From NCBI GenBank assembly GCA_034440575.1, contig JAOTOL010001458.1, forward strand, positions 57,501 to 121,500: 64,000 nt of DNA, in the 5' to 3' direction. The DNA comes from Imbricaverruca yamaguchii (lineage: Eukaryota; Arthropoda; Thecostraca; Neoverrucidae). Both the position numbers and the translations under genes were made by a program. Below are positions 33,875-44,423 of this stretch, piece after piece (within the stretch, counting starts at the first letter, position 1; the number at the start of each line of letters is the position of its first letter). Under the pieces are notes generated by a model that did no database searches, had not been told where the DNA came from, and saw only the letters and a list, made by a program, of their open reading frames with translations.

Positions 33875-34800
33875 ACGAGTGGACCTAAAGGTATGTGATG
33901 AATCCAGTAGTTTAGCATATGAACTAAGCATGCAGTAATGAACTTGAAAACTCCTCGATGAAATAAAATTATTCCTCGAGGCACTCAGGACTGTAGATTA
34001 TATCAGTCCACAAGAAACAAAACCATTAGGAGCCCTGCTTTTATTTCATGACCGTTACCCGAGAAGTAGTGCAAATTATCGTTTTTGTTAGTGAGCTTTC
34101 GGCACACAGAAAATGTGCATGTTCTCTCCTAGCGTTTAATCAGGGTGTCCAAGAAAGGAATTTTGGCCTGATTATCATTCCCTTTTTCCCTTTCTAACGT
34201 TAACTGAATCCATGAGCCCATGGTGAGGCCCCTGATTTGACGATGTTCTCCCCCCATGAAACTGTAGTGCTCCAAATTTCACATATGTACGCACGGGCTG
34301 TATGCCTCGTGGGAACTGGAAACTCCAAATTATTTGACTTGTGTAAGGCCCTAGAAACTGCTTTCATGGCTCCCCCGACAGGAACATTCGTGAACAACGA
34401 TTTCGCCAGCCATTTGCTGGTGAAGTCTGTCTCTAGGATTGAACCTAGTATTACATATTCCTTCTTTAGGATTGGCTTGCATTCCTTATGTAGCTATCAC
34501 TTATCTGACCTAGCATTTCTGCCAACATTTTTTCTTTTTCTCGCCAGCTGATGTGGAGCACCTCCTGTGCCTAAGACAATTGGACGCGTGGGTACACGAG
34601 ATTTGTGAGTTTTTAGCAGACCTGTCATGGTATGCATCCTTGGAGACTCTTCTATTAGGTGTAGGAGTCCTTTCCCTTTCACAGATTTTCTCAGGATCGA
34701 TCGAGCTTTCTTCTGAAATTGGACGCTCTCTTTACGACAACCGAAAGCACGACGAACTACGACCGTAAGTTCCTTAAGTGAGCTAAACACAGACTGATCA
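33875..34800 (-). pseudogene. Penelope-like element RT remnant
   Basis: On the minus strand, from about 34790: an N-terminal helical region, then GLLKTHKSRVPTRPIVLGTG and GAPHQLA (the KTHK/RPI block typical of Penelope-like reverse transcriptases). LFTNVPVGGAM is next, then GLTMGS, then IPFLDTLIKR, CRKLTNKNDNLHYFS and a final LQSxVPRGIIxFHR block. These occur in family order but in different frames, with several stops. The YVDD-containing segment between GLTMGS and FLDT is missing. No GIY-YIG endonuclease was found. It lies between the two halves of the segmental duplication. Confidence 0.72.
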
Positions 34801-35569
34801 ATGTATTTTCACCGTAGTAGAATAGTTGAGGAAGTTAAGAGAAAAAGCAACATATAATATGCATAAATGCATCACACACAGTTCAATCAGGGATGGGTTA
34901 CAACAGAATTAAATTAGAGATGGGTCATATAATTGTAGGACGTCTGAAAGCTTGGTTACGCCTGTACTAACTTCCGTGATAAGATACTTATTCATATTCC
35001 ACACGGTAATTTTATCTTAACTGCCTCAACTGATCTAATACGGTGAAAAAGTCATTAATTGGTGTGTTTTTAGCGCAATTACGTTACGTATATTCGTCTA
35101 TCTCCAAAATCTTGAAGTTCCATCATTTATTTATTGGCTCTCTACCTAGTTGCATGAGCTGGAGGTGACTCAATGGGCCCAAAATCGACATCGAAGTTAA
35201 TTCTAGAGCCATCTTCAGGACAATCGGTGCAGTACTTACTGAGATCGTCCATTGGGAATCTTCTGTTGTGATTACAGCGTGTCAATACCATTTGGGGGCG
35301 ATTTGAAAACATTTGAAAGGAAATACTCATAACGGTTACAGGCCAAAGCCACTACACTAACTAAAAGACATTTATTTACTGCACCTTGCATGGACATCCA
35401 GTTCGTAATTACTGATATCATCCATCGGATAAAAAAGGTGGGCATTTTAGGCCCTCTCTTTCTCAACCTACCGACTATTCACAAGCATGTGAATACTTAG
35501 CACTTGCCATTTTCCCTTCAAACACAGGTCACGAGGCATAAATCATCCAGTACTTCGCACGCGTTGACA
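34801..35569. other. No gene recognised
   Basis: Minus-strand frames at 35142-35466 have no recognisable domain. A 14-18-base phrase is repeated near 35220-35285 and 35395-35450 (GATCGTCCATTGGGAATC / GATATCATCCATCGGAT). Confidence 0.45.
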
Positions 35570-36709
35570 TCGCTAACTGCTACCTTTATAGCCACACAGC
35601 CGTGAAGTTCCATGTCCAAGAGAGGGGAGCGGTGTCGGTGTGAAGCTCCGCCTACTGTGCGTGTTTAGGTATTGTCATGGCAACTGTTCGCACATCGTGG
35701 CTGTCATGGTCCAACGCTATCGGAGGTTCGACCACTTGCATGACGGAACCGAGGCTGGGAAGTCAATCGGCTCCTCCACGACAGTCCGTTTAGCGCGAAG
35801 TACATGGTGCACGTCCGGTCAGCGACAGTCATACAGCCACCACGAACCTCACATACGGCTCCTCCACTACAGTTCGTCTGAGGCGTAAGTACATAGCGCA
35901 CGTCCGGTCAGCGACAGTCATACAGCCACCACGATGCAGCCACCTAACCTCCAGGAAAAGTCCGCCTGGCAGCTAAGTACATGGTGTAAGTCCGGTCAAG
36001 GACAGTGGCTCGCAAGACTTACAACCAAACATTACACATGGCACATTTTAGCGTCCCGTATGTCATCGAGGGATTTCTCAGGTGCCCATGCCGAAGTTGT
36101 GGAAGCTAGTGACATATTTGAATGGGATGGTCATTGGTGCCAGGATGGAGGTCTTGCTACGTGCCTAAGCGATTAGTAGGTGACATATTTGAATGTTCGC
36201 CGCAATAATGGCGACAGATGTTCATATTGAACTAGCATTGAGTATGAATTAAGCAAGCCATCTAAAACATGAGGGTGGGGTGCTTTAGAAAACCCCCGAG
36301 ATATCTTTTCCCGCCGGATCTGATGTGTTGGGATATTTTCTGAGCCTTCGTGACTTCTCCGAACACTAACTGTTCATTTAGGTCATGAACAGCCGTGGAC
36401 GACTCCGGAAGAAATGGAGGGCATAGTTACAACTTTCTTGCAGCTACATAACACAGTATTCCACGGTTAGGCTATGCTGCATGCGACACAGTTGCACCTT
36501 CCCACCTCCGTTACTGAGGGCTTGGGACCACACTCGCATCATTATTGTCATCGGTTTGGATGAAAAGGAACAACATCAAGTGTCTTCCACATGCAAGTTT
36601 ATACGCTGATCAGTTGTGCTGTTCCACTGGTCTGATGGTTGCATGCACAGGATATGCTTCATGTAGTCATCACTTAGCAATGCTGTTGACCGTCGGTTGT
36701 TCTATATTT
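35570..36709 (+). repeat. Segmental duplication copy B, part 1
   Basis: Matches 15630-16765: AGCCACACAGCCGTGAAG, GGTTCGACCACTTGCATGAC, ATGGTGCACGTCCGGTCAGC (repeated about three times with an ~85-95-base period here), and CTTAGCAATGCTGTTGACCG. It is interrupted at 36709 by the fold-back-like element. Confidence 0.88.
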
Positions 36710-37840
36710 GGTAACCGGACACCTGTACGTAAAGCAAATAGACGTATGGCAGATGTACGTTCGTAAATGTACGTAAGCAAACGTGCGTAAGCGCAGATGT
36801 ACGCATGGCAATTGTACGTAAGCGCATATGGACATATGGTTAAAGTACGTAAGCTAAAATGTACGTTCGTTCAAATGTACGTTTGTGCAAAAGTACGTAT
36901 GAGCAAGTGTACGTAAGCGCAAATGTGGGTAAGCGCAAGTGTATGTGAGCGCAAGTTTACGTAAGGGCAAAAGTACGTATCAGCAACTGTATGTATAGCA
37001 ATTGCGTGTAAGTGCAGATGTGCGTATGCCAAATTTACTTAAGCGCAAATTTGCGCATCGCAAATGTACATAAGAACACACGCACGCATGGCATATGCAC
37101 CTAACCAAATGAGCTTAAAAGCAAAGGGACTATGTCTAAATATACATACATTGGCTCATACCTATATTTGCTCTTGCACACTTTTACATTTACGTAAAGT
37201 TTGTTGTTCTGAGATATATTTGCGCTTGCGTATTTTTCGCTTAACCTTTCCTGCGTACACGTGTATTTCCGCATGCATACATTTACGCTTATGTACAACT
37301 AATCATACTCACTTTGGCGCTTGGGTACCTTTGCGTATAAGCACTTTCGCGCATACGTACTTTTCCCCCTACGTATATTTTCGCTTAAGTATAATTGCGC
37401 ATACGTACTTTTGCGCTTACGTACATTTGTGCATACGTATATTTACGCGTACGTATATTTGTGATACGTACATCTGCTGTTAAATACACTAGACGGACGT
37501 ACACCTGTGCTTACGTAAAAGTGTCCTACATATACCTGCGCTTACGTACAATTTCCATACTTACGTCTGTGCTTACGTACATTTGTCCCGTTACTGCAAA
37601 TGTACGTATGGCATATGTATCTAATGAAATGTACGTAAACCCAAAGCTACGCATGCGTAAATTGACGTACATTTGCGCATACGTACAATTTCACATTCGT
37701 ACATTAGCGAATACGTACTTGTGCGCATACGTACACTTTCGATTACGTACTTTTGCGCATACGTGCATCCGCTTACGTACATTTGCTGACGTACATCTGT
37801 CATGGGTATATTTGTCCTTACGTACATTTGTCCTAGAATC
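36710..37840. mobile_element. Fold-back-like element 1 (GTACGTAAGCGCAAAT arrays)
   Basis: It starts GGTAACCGGACA (36710-36721) and ends TGTCCTAGAATC (37829-37840). 36722-37075 carries degenerate ~16-base units in the orientation GTACGTAAGCGCAAAT. From about 37160 onward the units are in the reverse orientation. Central unique words (TGGCATATGCACCTAACC, ATTGGCTCATACC) match the centre of element 2 at 61265-61345. A second centre-like copy (TGGCATATGTATCTAATG) and an internal TGTCCCGTTACT terminus lie at 37584-37650, suggesting a composite. Flanks TCTATATTT (left) and CTATATATT (right) may be a decayed target duplication. Apparent Ile/Cys/Tyr-rich frames are array artefacts; no protein-coding capacity. 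Confidence 0.8.
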
Positions 37841-38492
37841 CTATATATTCCTACAGGGATGGCTCTTCGGAAGGGAAGCAATGTTGACGTTAATCTATGT
37901 TTGTTTTTGGTGTCATAACATGTTATCGCTAGCATGCCTCTGAATCACCCGCACCCCACCCCCACCCACACTGCTAACAACCATATCAGAGCATGGTGTA
38001 ACCTGTGTAGAAAAAGTGAGTAATAAGCAAATCATATTGCTCTGTCATCAAACATTCAATGAAGAAGTTGGAGTTCACCTAACTGGATACGACATTGACG
38101 ACTATATAGACGCTAAAACATTCCTTCTTAACGTAGTTTATGGACTATTGAGAAGCCAATTCACGCTTTCACACTAGTCTAAGTGTTTCGCTGCAAGCCA
38201 TTAATATGTTACACCCTGTTATTGTCTGATATTAGGAAAGTGGCAGCGTGGAGACATTTCGCCCTCTGCCTGGGCGTAGCCTGTGAAGAATGTGCAGAAC
38301 TCGCGGGACATGCTGAAGTATTTTACGTATAATTCAACTCGAATTGCAACATACTTCAAAAACTTCCCATCTTTATAGGTGTACAAGTAAGCTGAAATAG
38401 TTATTGGTATATTTAACCAGACGTACCCTATTTCCCAACACGATGCAACAACCTCGTCTTCGTTTTCGCCGGAGAATACATACATATAAGAA

Positions 38493-38534
<42 letters not shown>

Positions 38535-39560
38535 ACGTATTGCACTAAAACTTCCATTATATCTGTCCCGTGTCCTTGGAGATATCTTGATAGGAATACA
38601 CATATGGCCTATGCGGAGTATGTTACCTGCCTAGGTTCATTTTTGATGCATACATATACCCGTGCATAGTACTGATACATATTTCTACTCAGAATGGTCC
38701 AATTTTATTTCGAAGCCGATGTTGCATTGGCCTTTTTGATCGCGTTCCAGTAGACCTGTTTATTGCAAGCTTTGTGTATGCTCACTACACACCATCAACT
38801 AGCATAGCTTAGAGGCGTGGCCAATGAATGGTGCTAAAGAAGATGCCGAGAGACCTAAGTGGGAAGGCAAATGCGATCACAGGTCATTGGGAAGATCGCT
38901 TGGATCCGACACTGCGTGCGATTTATTAAGCGTCGCATGTCCTAACTTCACTCTTCCCTATCCTTGATCCGCCTTTGGAAAAGTGTCACTCCGTGGTCGC
39001 ACGGCTTGTAGTGGTTTGAATAGGTCATGTCCAGAATATATATCTCACCTTCTGGATACGGCATTGGAAACGTCTCTTGGCGTTGAGACTGCTTAAAATG
39101 CATTGCTAATGTTCATTACGAATTCACCACTCCTCCGAACTACCCGATCCCACCCTACTGGATGCATCTTTCAGAAAGCCAGTGACATGCTGGGCATTTC
39201 TCACTCTGGATATGTCTCTAACACTAGACCCGATGTCAGCATTTTCGTAGAGAGCAGGGTAGTAGGAGGGGAATTATAGCTTATGGCAAACTTGACGGCA
39301 ACACAAGGACAATATGTAAATGTATGTGCTATTCAAACGCTTCAGTAAAACGCTACTGGACTGCCTCCAAGTATTCGCTTCTCGCGCCATCTCTAGTGTA
39401 CGCGTTGTTAAGATTGTAAAGGTATGACATGAGGCCCAGGGAAATACTTGGTAAACGTCCAATAGTTTCACGCTATTATCAAACAGGGTTAGGGAATGGC
39501 GGGGAAAAAAAGGGAGGAGAGGGAGCGGGGTGCGACGTTCCGCCACAGGGTATGCGATCC
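37841..39560 (+). repeat. Segmental duplication copy B, part 2
   Basis: 37841-38030 resumes the match to 16770-16940 (CTTCGGAAGGGAAGC, GTGTCATAACATGTTATCGC). 38050-38480 and 39050-39560 match 19150-20330. About 500 bases (38580-39050) are specific to B. A (TA)n tract lies at about 38501-38531. Confidence 0.85.
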
Positions 39561-40880
39561 AGTTTAGATATTAGGCAGGGTGCGAGCAAGTCTGGGCGCA
39601 TCACAGACAACCGGAGACCCGCAGATGTGCAGAGCACTTCAGGAAGTGCGCCTACCTGTAATAATGCGAAACGTCAGTAAATACTTTGACGCAACAAAGC
39701 TTCCTCTCTTCAGCGTTTGCGATATCATGCTAGTCACGGATAGGTTTTCATTCTGAGAACAAGTCAAATCCGCCGTGTCAGGCAGGTGGTAGTGGGGAGT
39801 GGGGTGGTGGGGCGTGGGCTCTCTAGAGAGTCCGTTAGGTTGTTTCGCGATAGCGGCAGAATGAATGGACGCAGACAGACAACAATTTAAGTACCCGATT
39901 ATATATGTATCGCATATTTTGCACACATTTCATGGTCAGGTCATCACTGATCATTGACCTGCAACGGGTGAAAAAATGACGTTCCCTGAATTCAAATTGT
40001 CGACTATCAGAATAGCAGTAGCGTATAATGTTTCTGCATGTCAGACACTAAAGCCGTATATCCCGCTGACCTGTGTCTCCCTCTGCGTGCATGTGTGATG
40101 CTGATGCCGTATATCCCGCTGACCTGTATCTCTCTCTGCGTGCATGTGTAATGCTCATGCCGTATATCCCGCTGACCTGTGTCTCGCTCTGCGTCCGTGT
40201 CAGACAGTGAAGCCGGACCTCCGGCTGAACTTTGTCGCCCACTGCGCATCCCTCTTGATGTTCCAACGCTGTGGAATTCTGTCCTATTTCCTGTCTTTCT
40301 TTGCCTGCCGCCGCTTGCAACCTCCGTTTTTCCACCTTCGTCACTTTCAAGGGTCACTTCCTTCACTGCTAAGGTTACAAGACGTACAGACATTCTTATT
40401 TTCCATACAACTGCCAATCTGGGAATCAATGTCACCTTGGGCAGCGGGAGAAGTGGATCTATTTCACGAGTCAAATCATATGGTTTCCTGTCCATCTACG
40501 AAAGTGCCACCATCGTTCTGTCCACCTGGCTATCCACCTTCTGTGCATTAATCCCGATGACAAAATGGCGGCAATCTGACAGGGAAAAGATATCCCCGAA
40601 GAAAACTTGAGTGCACTAACCCAGCCTACGCGCTTTAAGCATTTCGCAGCACAAGTGGCACCACAAGAGAACAAAATTATCCTAGAATGAAAGCTTTCTC
40701 GAAATATGCTGACCAGAACTCTCAACTGTAGGTACTATTACAGGTGGGATGTCACCATAGTCTGCCACGAGGTAAGTACACCATGTACCAACGTGCAATA
40801 GATACTAATATGAACGAGGCCCATCACTTTCCAAAGCGTCCATACCGGCCTACCACTCACACTGGTGATCCAGCGACGTG
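39561..40880. other. Copy-B-specific segment
   Basis: Not found in copy A. It contains a 53-base tandem repeat (40053-40211) and overlapping open frames of up to about 160 codons on both strands that cross the repeat and show no domain. Confidence 0.5.
40053..40211. repeat. 53-bp tandem repeat, 3 units
   Basis: The unit GCCGTATATCCCGCTGACCT, then GTRTCTC...CTGCGTGCATGTGT, starts at 40053, 40106 and 40159. The block is framed by GTCAGACACTAAAGCC and GTCAGACAGTGAAGCC, so a partial unit flanks each side. Confidence 0.92.
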
Positions 40881-40884
40881 GCTG

Positions 40885-41430
40885 TGGCCTAGGTGGTGGT
40901 AATGGGTGGTGGCAATGGGTGGTGATAATGGGTGGTGTTAATGGGTGGTGTTAACGTGTGGTAGTAATGGGTGGCGGTAATAGGCGACAGGCGTGGTAAC
41001 GAATTGTGAACAAGAGTCCGTATGACAATTGTACTCATGACCATTCATCGCATGACAAGTTTTCGTATGGCAATTGTTCGTGTGGCAAGTGTTCGTATGG
41101 AAATAGTTCGCATGACAATTGTTATTTTGAGACTTGTTCGTCGAGAGATTGTAGAGAGTTCCTAGATAATTGCAATTGTGCGTAAAGTATTCGTTCGTAG
41201 GGAAATCGTGCGGATAATAATTGTTCGTATGACATTTGTTCGAATGACAATAGTTCGTATGACCATGCTCGTAACACTCAAATGTTTGTAGATATAGGCG
41301 GGATGGGATAAATTTCGAAGGTACAAAGGTTCGCATGGGGTGCAATATATGAAGCTCGCATAGAATAGTATATGAAGAGAAATTGTTCGCACATATAAAT
41401 TTGCATATGGAAAAATTATGATGGAGAAGA
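40885..41430. repeat. Composite array, copy B
   Basis: Left: GGTGGTAATGGGTGGTG units (40890-40990). Right: ~15-base units of the TATGGCAATTGTTCGT type to about 41430. Same order and junction as 20340-20840, but the left block is shorter and the right block much longer. Confidence 0.88.
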
Positions 41431-41439
41431 ACAGCCTTC

Positions 41440-41600
41440 GGTTCTTTTACGACGCATTCATCCGTTAGGTTATATGGAGCCGCCAACCTTTCACGCCGAT
41501 GGGTCACGGGTGGACTCGGTAAATTCCGTCGGTTATGAGATTCGAACCCACGACCTTACCATCAGGAGTCCAACGCTAAACCAACCGAGTTCCCGCACCT
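41440..41600 (-). mobile_element. tRNA-derived SINE, family 2 body with a different head
   Basis: On the minus strand: head AACTCGGTTGGTTTAGCG with B box GTGGGTTCGAATCTC. The body contains CATCGGCGTGAAAGGTTGGCG-like sequence (split here as CATCGGCGTGAAAGG / TTGGCGGC) and ends GCGTCGTAAAAG. The body matches 9364-9528 but the tRNA-like head does not. A poly-C/poly-A run abuts its 5' side. No target duplication was found. Confidence 0.7.
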
Positions 41601-41689
41601 CCCCCCCCCCCCAAAAAAAAAAAAATTAGTATGGCAGAGATCGCATGGAAAAGCATCGGGAGTAAAATGATCGTTAAGATAGCTTACTC

Positions 41690-41850
41690 TAGGGTAGAAG
41701 AGGTTGGGTTAGGTTAGCGTCGGGCTAGTTAGGTTAGGTCGCATACAAACAATTTCCAAGGTTTTGCATCTAAAAATATACAAAATGCTTAGGGTAGCTT
41801 GCATCCAAGGTACGGTTTGGCAGCAGCCTAGGGTAAGGTAGATTGGTCAG
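41690..41850. repeat. TTAGG-like tract and duplication block, copy B
   Basis: GGTTGGGTTAGGTTAGCG leads into GGTCGCATACAAACAATTTC and GCTTGCATCCAAGGTACGG, matching 21590-21715 of copy A. The MITE and both CR1 inserts of copy A are absent here. Confidence 0.75.
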
Positions 41851-42009
41851 TTGGAAGCAATGAATTTCGGTACTAGCTGTTGTGCATATTTGCTCCTTCC
41901 CTTACCAGCCCTTATATGCTATGCCTTGCATGCGGTATTTTCAGTCGTTTTTCATTATGTTCTTTCCCGCCGCATTAGCTGCACCTAATGCCGCACTTAA
42001 CCGCCTCAC

Positions 42010-42020
42010 TTCCTTTGCAG
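42010..42020 (+). other. 3' splice site of lectin gene B
   Basis: TTCCTTTGCAG ends at 42020, 17 bases before the ATG, the same spacing as in lectin A. Confidence 0.6.
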
Positions 42021-42037
42021 GTTCATCTCTTGCCAAA

Positions 42038-43234
42038 ATGGTGAAGTTCCTTGCGCTGAGTCTACTTCTGCTGGCAACTACCGAGGCCACGCTTGTGCAG
42101 AAGTCCTACAGAATAGCAGCGGTAGACAAGCAGTTTACGGGAGCCATGCTGGGAACGGCCACAGACGGTCACCCATGCCAATGCGCGGTGCGCTGTTCAA
42201 CGGACGACCTCTGCATGGCGATGCAGACAACGGCACGATCGTGCACCCTCATCGGGAGCATACCGGACAGCAGTCAGCTGACTGAGGCCCCTGATACGAG
42301 CATTTATGTCGAGTCGACAGCTGGCGGGGAAACTGCTCCAGCCACCACTACAACACCGCCAGCCACCACCACTACAATACAACCAGCCACCACCACTACA
42401 ACACCGCCAGCCACCACTACAACACCGCCAGCCACCACCACTACAACGCCGACAGCCACCACCACTACAACACCGCCAGCCACCACTACAACACCGCCAG
42501 CCACCACCACTACAACGCCGACAGCCACCACCACTACAACTCCGCCTGCCACCACTACAACACCGCCAACCACCACCACTACAATACCACTAGCCACCAC
42601 CACTACAAAACCGCCAGCCACCACTACAACACCGCCAGCCACCACCACTACAATACAACCAGCCACCACCACTACAACACCGCCGGCCACCACTGCAACA
42701 CCGCCAGCCACCACCACTACAACACCGCCAGCCACCACTACAACACCGCCAGCCACCACTACAACACCACCAGCCACCACCACTACAACACCGCCAGCCA
42801 CGACCACTGCTCCCTCCACCACCTCACCAGACTACCAATGTCCTTATGATGGTGCTGAGCGCATCGGTAACCTGTCGTACTGCATCCTGCCAGGGAACCC
42901 TTCAATGACATGGCCAGAGCTGGATACCGCCTGTAAAGACACGTACGGCAATTCCAGCGCCATTGCGACGTTCGTCAACGCAGCCCAATATGCTTATCTG
43001 AGATCACTGGTTGTAAACTCTGCCAACGGGTTCTGGGTGGGCGCTCGCAGGATGGCAGACGGCAGCTTTGCGATGGTCCAGTCGTCTGACAACAGCTTCT
43101 GGCCGTCCAAGTGGTGCAGTGGAGAGCCGGGTATCGGCGGGGACTACGCGTTCATAAACAGAGGCGGTTGCATGCTTGTATTGTTCTCCCCTTATCCTAT
43201 TCTGTCATATCGCATCTGTCAGGTCATGTTGTAA
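42038..43234 (+). CDS. Secreted PAN-like/C-type lectin B, long Thr linker
   Basis: A 398-residue frame. Signal peptide MVKFLALSLLLLATTEA, then a PAN/apple-like domain with the same five cysteines as lectin A. A ~190-residue linker of ATTTTPPA-type repeats follows (about residues 92-265). The C-terminal C-type lectin domain starts CPYDGAERIGNLSYCILPG and contains FWVGARRMADGSF, WCSGEPGIGGDYAF, GGCMLV and YRICQV. Outside the linker it is very close to lectin A; the main differences are in the first CTLD strand and the final loop (FSPYPILSYR). A canonical EPN/QPD or WND calcium site is lacking. The long Thr/Pro linker would be heavily O-glycosylated and rod-like, holding the lectin head away from the N-domain. 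The linker reading frame is intact through more than twenty repeat units, which argues for a functional protein. Confidence 0.87.
   Translation: MVKFLALSLLLLATTEATLVQKSYRIAAVDKQFTGAMLGTATDGHPCQCAVRCSTDDLCMAMQTTARSCTLIGSIPDSSQLTEAPDTSIYVESTAGGETAPATTTTPPATTTTIQPATTTTTPPATTTTPPATTTTTPTATTTTTPPATTTTPPATTTTTPTATTTTTPPATTTTPPTTTTTIPLATTTTKPPATTTTPPATTTTIQPATTTTTPPATTATPPATTTTTPPATTTTPPATTTTPPATTTTTPPATTTAPSTTSPDYQCPYDGAERIGNLSYCILPGNPSMTWPELDTACKDTYGNSSAIATFVNAAQYAYLRSLVVNSANGFWVGARRMADGSFAMVQSSDNSFWPSKWCSGEPGIGGDYAFINRGGCMLVLFSPYPILSYRICQVML
42345..42822 (+). repeat. 24/27-bp coding minisatellite in lectin B
   Basis: Units CCACCACTACAACACCGCCAG (with or without an extra ACC) repeat more than twenty times. 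All length changes are multiples of three. Higher-order duplication is visible: the run with AATACAACCAGCC occurs near 42374 and again near 42651. Lectin A has only two to three recognisable units. Confidence 0.93.
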
Positions 43235-43574
43235 GCCTCCTCCTTGCACGACAGGATAATGGCGTTTTCCCCCCAAGAAATCAGGAATTCGTGAATATTC
43301 TTGCTTATTTCATCATATCCTATGAGAGCGCCATGCTATTCAACGAACATAATTGTTGTCATAGGGATGGGTGAAATTGTTCGTTTTATGCTTGTAGAAA
43401 GGTCGTCCTTGTCGGCACGTGAAATAGTCCAGTAGAACCGCGCGTCGCGACAACTCGGAAACCCCTGTCGAGACGGCGTGGGTTAACGTGGTGCTTCTGG
43501 TGCCGCAGTGAGGTGGTGTGCGTTGGGCATCCTCTAATCGAGACTGTGTTAGTTTTGTGCAACCCGTTCTAATT

Positions 43575-44340
43575 CTAGTGAGGATGACTTTTTTTTTGTC
43601 GGGGAGATTGATTTGATGTGCTCCATGTGCCTACCGTTTGCTTGCTTGCGTGGGTGTGGTTGGATTTGTGTTGCGTTGAGATGTGTTGTGTCCATGTGTT
43701 CTGTTGATGTTGGCGAATACGGCGTTGTGTGAGTGCTTTGCAATCGTCTACCGGGTATTCCACGCTAGGGTAAGTGTTCAAGGGTTGCTTTGCGAGCTGG
43801 TCTGCTTCTTCGTTACCTAGGATGTTGGCGTGTTCCGGAATCCAGGGGAAGGAAAGGTTCATGTTTAGGTTATGGGCCACGACTTGTTGGATTCCATCAA
43901 TGAAGTGATGCGGACAGTCGTGGGTGTTGTTACTTTACTGTAGGACGGATTTGGAGGCTGAGCAAATCGCTACGTTCCTGGCTTTTCTTCTCATGACAAT
44001 AGAGATAGTGGCCAGAATGGTCATTGCTTCAGCGGAGTAGATGCATAAGTTATCCAGTAGACGCTTGGAAAGTCTGAGACCTGGTTCAGTGACGCCGATA
44101 CCCACCTTAGCCTCGTGTGTCGACCCACCCATGAATACGAGTGATTTGTGATCGTTGTCATCGCGAACTTGTGGAAGATACCAATAATTTTCGCCGATGT
44201 GATATGGGATTTATTCTCCGAGAGCATGTACTCGGCCTTTCGTTGACTGAAAGTCCAGAATGGCCTAGTAGTCGGTCGTGCTGCAGTGGATGGCATTGTG
44301 AGGATAATATCTGAGAGAGGACAACGCATGACAATAATAT
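43575..44340 (-). pseudogene. LINE RNase H domain remnant
   Basis: Minus strand from about 44140: MGGSTHEAKVGIGV (in place of the usual DGS start of RNase H). It continues RLSKRLLDNLCIYSAEAMTI and ICSASKSVLQ, then after a stop PWIPEHANILGNEEADQLAK, the terminal RNase H signature. This architecture follows the reverse transcriptase in non-LTR elements of the I/R1-like groups. An in-frame stop occurs near 43935, and frames differ before and after. No reverse transcriptase remains next to it. It is absent from duplication copy A. Confidence 0.7.
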
Positions 44341-44377
44341 CGTCACAGTTCACAAGTCAAATTCATCTCAGCTTACT

Positions 44378-44423
44378 GCCCTTCCATCGGGAGGGCCCGT
44401 TCGAGCCATCCCGATGGAAGGGC
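44378..44423. repeat. 15-bp-arm inverted repeat at a duplication boundary
   Basis: GCCCTTCCATCGGGA (44378-44392) and TCCCGATGGAAGGGC (44409-44423) are exact reverse complements with a 16-base spacer. The right arm is the first sequence shared with copy A (about 30962), so the palindrome sits where the duplication resumes after the LINE remnant. Confidence 0.9.

Noticed and set aside
37064..37943. Plus-strand frames of 139 and 182 codons in the first TACGTA element
   Set aside because: Same repeat-derived artefact.
43388..43450. Third copy of the segmental duplication suggested by the match to 47938-48000
   Set aside because: The match is only about 65 bases and nothing around it is collinear; treated as a short dispersed repeat.
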